In this document: one piece after another, positions 60,569 through 61,233 of the stretch | Layout: the number at the start of each line of letters is the position of its first letter | Position numbering within the stretch: position 1 is the first letter of the stretch | DNA from: Pseudomonadota bacterium | Lineage (GTDB): Bacteria > Pseudomonadota > Gammaproteobacteria > Burkholderiales > Burkholderiaceae_C | Assembly: GCA_963205115.1 (NCBI GenBank) | Contig: CAUJHV010000008.1 | Location: forward strand, 1-61,233 | Length of the DNA: 61,233 nt | Reading direction: 5' to 3' | The notes under the pieces: model-generated | What the model saw: only the letters and a program-made list of their open reading frames with translations | The model's database searches: none | What the model was told of the DNA's origin: nothing | Translations under genes and position numbers: made by a program

Positions 60569-60597
60569 CCCCGGCGGGCCTGAAGGCCTTGCCGGGG
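60569..60597 (-). terminator. Hairpin in the soxZ-soxA gap (second of two)
   Basis: CCCCGGC (60569-60575) pairs with GCCGGGG (60591-60597), with an inner GGCC/GGCC stem and TGAA loop. It has no T-run after it, so it is more likely an attenuator or RNA-stabilising element than a full terminator. Confidence 0.5.
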
Positions 60598-60651
60598 CGG
60601 GCCGCGTCAGCTGTCGGACACGAGAGGTCCGAAGGCCTTCGCCGGGCATGA

Positions 60652-60671
60652 GACGCCACGCAGGTGGCGTC
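60652..60671 (-). terminator. Hairpin directly after soxZ (first of two)
   Basis: GACGCCAC and GTGGCGTC form a perfect 8-bp stem with loop GCAG; imperfect complementarity extends it outward (CCGGGCATG/CATGTCCGG). It lies 13 bases past the soxZ stop. With the hairpin at 60569 it could hold soxYZ message above soxAXB. Confidence 0.55.
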
Positions 60672-60683
60672 CCATGTCCGGGC

Positions 60684-60995
60684 TCAGCTGACGGTGGCTT
60701 CGTCGGTGCGCTTGTCGCCCTTGTTGTCGACCCAGCTCACGGCGATCTTGTCGCCGGCCTTGGCGCCCTTGACGTTGAACTGCAGGAACGGGTTCTTGCT
60801 CACGGACGGGCCCCACTGCGCGGTGAGCACGGGCTTGCCGTTGTGCGTGGCACTGACTTCCTGGATGAACCAGGCCGGGATCACCTTGCCCGCGCTGTCC
60901 TTGCGCTGGCCGGTTTCCATTTCGTGGCTCATGAGTACACGCACGGTGGCTTTGTCACCGGCGACTTGGGCGCGAATGCGCATCGGATCTGCCAT
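60684..60995 (-). CDS. soxZ: SoxZ, SoxY partner
   Basis: SoxZ, 103 aa, is the Fn3-like partner of SoxY. Seen: MRIRAQVAGDKATVRVLMSHEMETGQRKD, IPAWFIQEVSATHNGKPVLTAQWGPSVSKNPFLQF and KAGDKIAVSWVDNKGD, all standard. There is no signal peptide; it is exported with SoxY's Tat leader. It starts 15 bases after soxY, with TAAGGAGC upstream. Confidence 0.97.
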   Translation of the reverse strand: MADPMRIRAQVAGDKATVRVLMSHEMETGQRKDSAGKVIPAWFIQEVSATHNGKPVLTAQWGPSVSKNPFLQFNVKGAKAGDKIAVSWVDNKGDKRTDEATVS

Positions 60996-61010
60996 GTTCT
61001 GCTCCTTACC

Positions 61011-61233
61011 TCAACCGCCGCAGCCACCCAGGGTGACCTTGATTTCCTTCTGCGCGTACAACACCTTGCCGTCGGCCATCATGGCCACGGCGAAGACGTT
61101 GGACGACTGGCCCATCTTCACGCGCGTGGCGATGTTGGCTTCCACCGCATCGCTGACGTCGAAGACCGCGGCCAGCGCGTTGGGGTTCTTTTCCACCATC
61201 AGCGCCAGGCGCTTGACGCCGGCCAGCGTGGTG
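61011..61233 (-). CDS. soxY: SoxY, C-terminal half (enters window from outside)
   Basis: The last 74 codons of a SoxY, reading TTLAGVKRLALMVEKNPNAL to the terminal KVTLGGCGG whose Cys carries the sulfur substrate. The frame enters from beyond base 61233, with one stray base before the first full codon. soxZ follows by 15 bases. The fragment fits onto the N-terminal half at 1-222 with a gap of about five residues (about 14 bases), giving about 153 aa, a normal SoxY length. Confidence 0.93.
   Translation of the reverse strand, partial: TTLAGVKRLALMVEKNPNALAAVFDVSDAVEANIATRVKMGQSSNVFAVAMMADGKVLYAQKEIKVTLGGCGG

Overview
The window is very GC-rich, densely packed DNA from what looks like a betaproteobacterium of the Burkholderiales (Comamonadaceae/Rubrivivax-Leptothrix-like). 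The evidence is gene family style, many ATGA/GTGA stop-start overlaps, and dispersed REP-like sequences of a kind I associate with that group. The lineage is inferred by eye. It reads as a sulfur-oxidising island of a facultative chemolithotroph followed by a separate acyl-CoA catabolic cluster. I see no tRNA, rRNA, transposase, integrase or replication gene, and no gene-free stretch longer than about 280 bases.

Layout. (a) 1-222, minus: the N-terminal half of soxY, leaving the window. (b) 497-3066, plus: tusA, a DsrE2-like protein, a YeeE/YedE (TsuA-like) transporter and a monoheme lipoprotein cytochrome, all for sulfane-sulfur handling. (c) 3091-8592, minus: nine tightly packed genes diverging from dsrA. 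They encode a 71-aa protein, a Cas6-like protein, a DsrC-like protein lacking its cysteines, an unknown helical protein, a TauD-like dioxygenase, a helix-turn-helix/2Fe-2S/reductase fusion, an S24-fold protein without catalytic residues, and two small proteins. This is the best candidate for an undescribed system. (d) 8869-23671, plus: the reverse-dsr operon dsrABEFHCMK, then an SQR-like flavoprotein, then dsrLJOPN and a siroheme-synthesis methyltransferase. dsrR and dsrS are not present. (e) 23320-27542: a NarL/NarX-type two-component pair facing away from a second DsrMK-like pair whose promoter carries a good FNR box. (f) 27645-31023: two GSTs, an acyltransferase, a DUF1993 protein and a lectin-like lipoprotein.

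(g) 31098-41094: a LysR regulator diverging from soeABC (cytoplasmic sulfite dehydrogenase), a TauE/SafE exporter, a small membrane protein, a double Usp, a CMD-Rieske fusion and a FadL-type porin. (h) 41177-56531: acyl-CoA dehydrogenase, MaoC hydratase, SDR, acyl-CoA synthetase, a complete Liv-type ABC transporter, a MeaB-thioesterase fusion, a two-subunit B12-dependent acyl-CoA mutase with altered substrate residues, and TetR, with a thiolase divergent. This looks like uptake and breakdown of an unusual carboxylic acid. (i) 56568-61233, minus: a HbpS/GlcG-like protein, soxB, soxX, soxA, soxZ and the C-terminal half of soxY.

How it fits together. The periplasmic SoxYZ-AX-B complex oxidises thiosulfate (no soxCD is in the window, so sulfane sulfur is probably stored or handed inward). 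TsuA/TusA/DsrE2, then DsrEFH and DsrC, carry the sulfur in the cytoplasm. DsrAB with DsrL releases sulfite, DsrMKJOP exchanges electrons with the quinone pool, and SoeABC completes oxidation to sulfate, with TauE/SafE as a probable sulfite exporter. The soxY halves at the two ends are complementary and together about one normal gene long, which is a notable assembly or biology puzzle.
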